Notes under the pieces: generated by a model
Told to the model about the DNA's origin: nothing
The model's database searches: none
What the model saw: the letters and a program-made list of their open reading frames with translations, nothing else
Source: Acetobacteraceae bacterium
GTDB lineage: Bacteria; Pseudomonadota; Alphaproteobacteria; Acetobacterales; Acetobacteraceae
Assembly (NCBI GenBank): GCA_027323595.1
Contig: DAHWBL010000073.1
Coordinates: forward strand, 1-5,317
Length of the DNA stretch: 5,317 bases
Reading direction: 5' to 3'
Position numbers and translations under genes: made by a program
Shown here: positions 4,921-5,317 of the stretch, piece after piece
Position numbering within the stretch: position 1 is the stretch's first letter
How the letters are laid out: each line of letters starts with the position of its first letter

Positions 4921-5317
4921 GGCAAGCTGTTGTCGCTCGATCGCGTCTGCAAGTTTTTCGACACGCCCGATGGCCGCATCGCCGCGGTGGACCATGTTTC
5001 CTTCGATGTCGCTGAGGGCGAGTTCGTGTCGATCATCGGCCCGTCGGGCTGCGGCAAATCCACCGTGTTCAACATTCTGGGCGGGCTTGCCGCGCTCAGC
5101 TCGGGGCAGGTGCGCATCGGTGGCGAGATGATCACCGGCCCGCATCCGGCCGTGGGCATGGTGTTCCAGGAGGAGAGCACGTTTCCATGGCGAAACGTGT
5201 TGGACAATGTCGCGTTCCCGCTGGAGGTCGCGGGCATGGGAAAGGCGGAGCGTGCCGCGCGGGCGGCCCATTTCGTCGATCTGGTCGGGCTGCATGGGTT
5301 TGAGCGGCGGTTTCCCG
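4891..5317 (+). CDS. ABC transporter ATPase subunit, SsuB/TauB-like, truncated by window end
   Basis: This cytoplasmic ATPase powers the importer. With the first ATG at 4891, 142 residues are visible. Walker A is GPSGCGKST (residues 50-58) and the Q-loop is GMVFQEESTFPWRNV with Q93. The aromatic A-loop region is near KFFDTPDGRIAAV. VLDNVAFPLEVAGM and the following helical segment are typical of the nitrate/sulfonate importer branch. The LSGGQ signature, Walker B and H-loop lie beyond the right edge. Two starts are possible: ATG 4891, sharing ATGA with the permease stop, and ATG 4906, which has GAGGGGG (4897-4903) just upstream. The protein would begin MSEGAMSEG or MSEGVGKLL; residues 1-9 are not conserved in the family, so either works. 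The family call is very safe. Confidence 0.92.
   Translation, partial: MSEGAMSEGVGKLLSLDRVCKFFDTPDGRIAAVDHVSFDVAEGEFVSIIGPSGCGKSTVFNILGGLAALSSGQVRIGGEMITGPHPAVGMVFQEESTFPWRNVLDNVAFPLEVAGMGKAERAARAAHFVDLVGLHGFERRFP

Noticed and set aside
1..5317. CRISPR arrays, tRNA or rRNA genes, insertion sequences
   Set aside because: No spaced repeats, no tRNA-like cloverleaf, no transposase and no terminal inverted repeats were seen; nearly all bases are explained by coding genes.

Overview
The window is dense, GC-rich bacterial DNA (about two thirds G+C by eye). Its codons favour G/C at third positions, which is why long mirror-image open frames appear on the opposite strand. Gene content and composition suit an aerobic proteobacterium, most likely an alphaproteobacterium of Acetobacteraceae or Rhizobiales type. 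The taxonomic call is inference, because no rRNA or other marker gene is present.

Layout: bases 1-359 carry, on the minus strand, the 5' part of a MarR-family repressor gene whose 3' end lies off the left edge. An 88-base divergent control region (360-447) follows, with a promoter-like TTGACA and an imperfect palindrome placed to act as a repressor operator. From 448 every gene reads rightward in what looks like one operon: a small Rieske [2Fe-2S] protein, an unrecognised 101-residue protein, an amidohydrolase-2 family enzyme broken by an in-frame TAA, then an ABC importer (NMT1/SsuA-like periplasmic binding protein, two different permeases, and an ATPase cut by the right edge). Most junctions overlap by 4-19 bases. 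The only real gap inside the operon is the 73 bases before the binding-protein gene, which hold a GC-rich inverted repeat.

Interpretation: the set reads as a MarR-controlled uptake and breakdown locus for a small organic compound, plausibly aromatic or heterocyclic. The importer would bring the compound in and the amidohydrolase (decarboxylase or hydrolase) would act on it. The Rieske protein could carry electrons to an enzyme not encoded here. The substrate cannot be read from the sequence.

The points most worth a second look are the nonsense codon in an otherwise intact amidohydrolase frame, the unusually long segment between the two halves of the Rieske cluster motif, the unknown small protein between Rieske and amidohydrolase, and three separate 15-base tandem duplications near the starts of three different genes.
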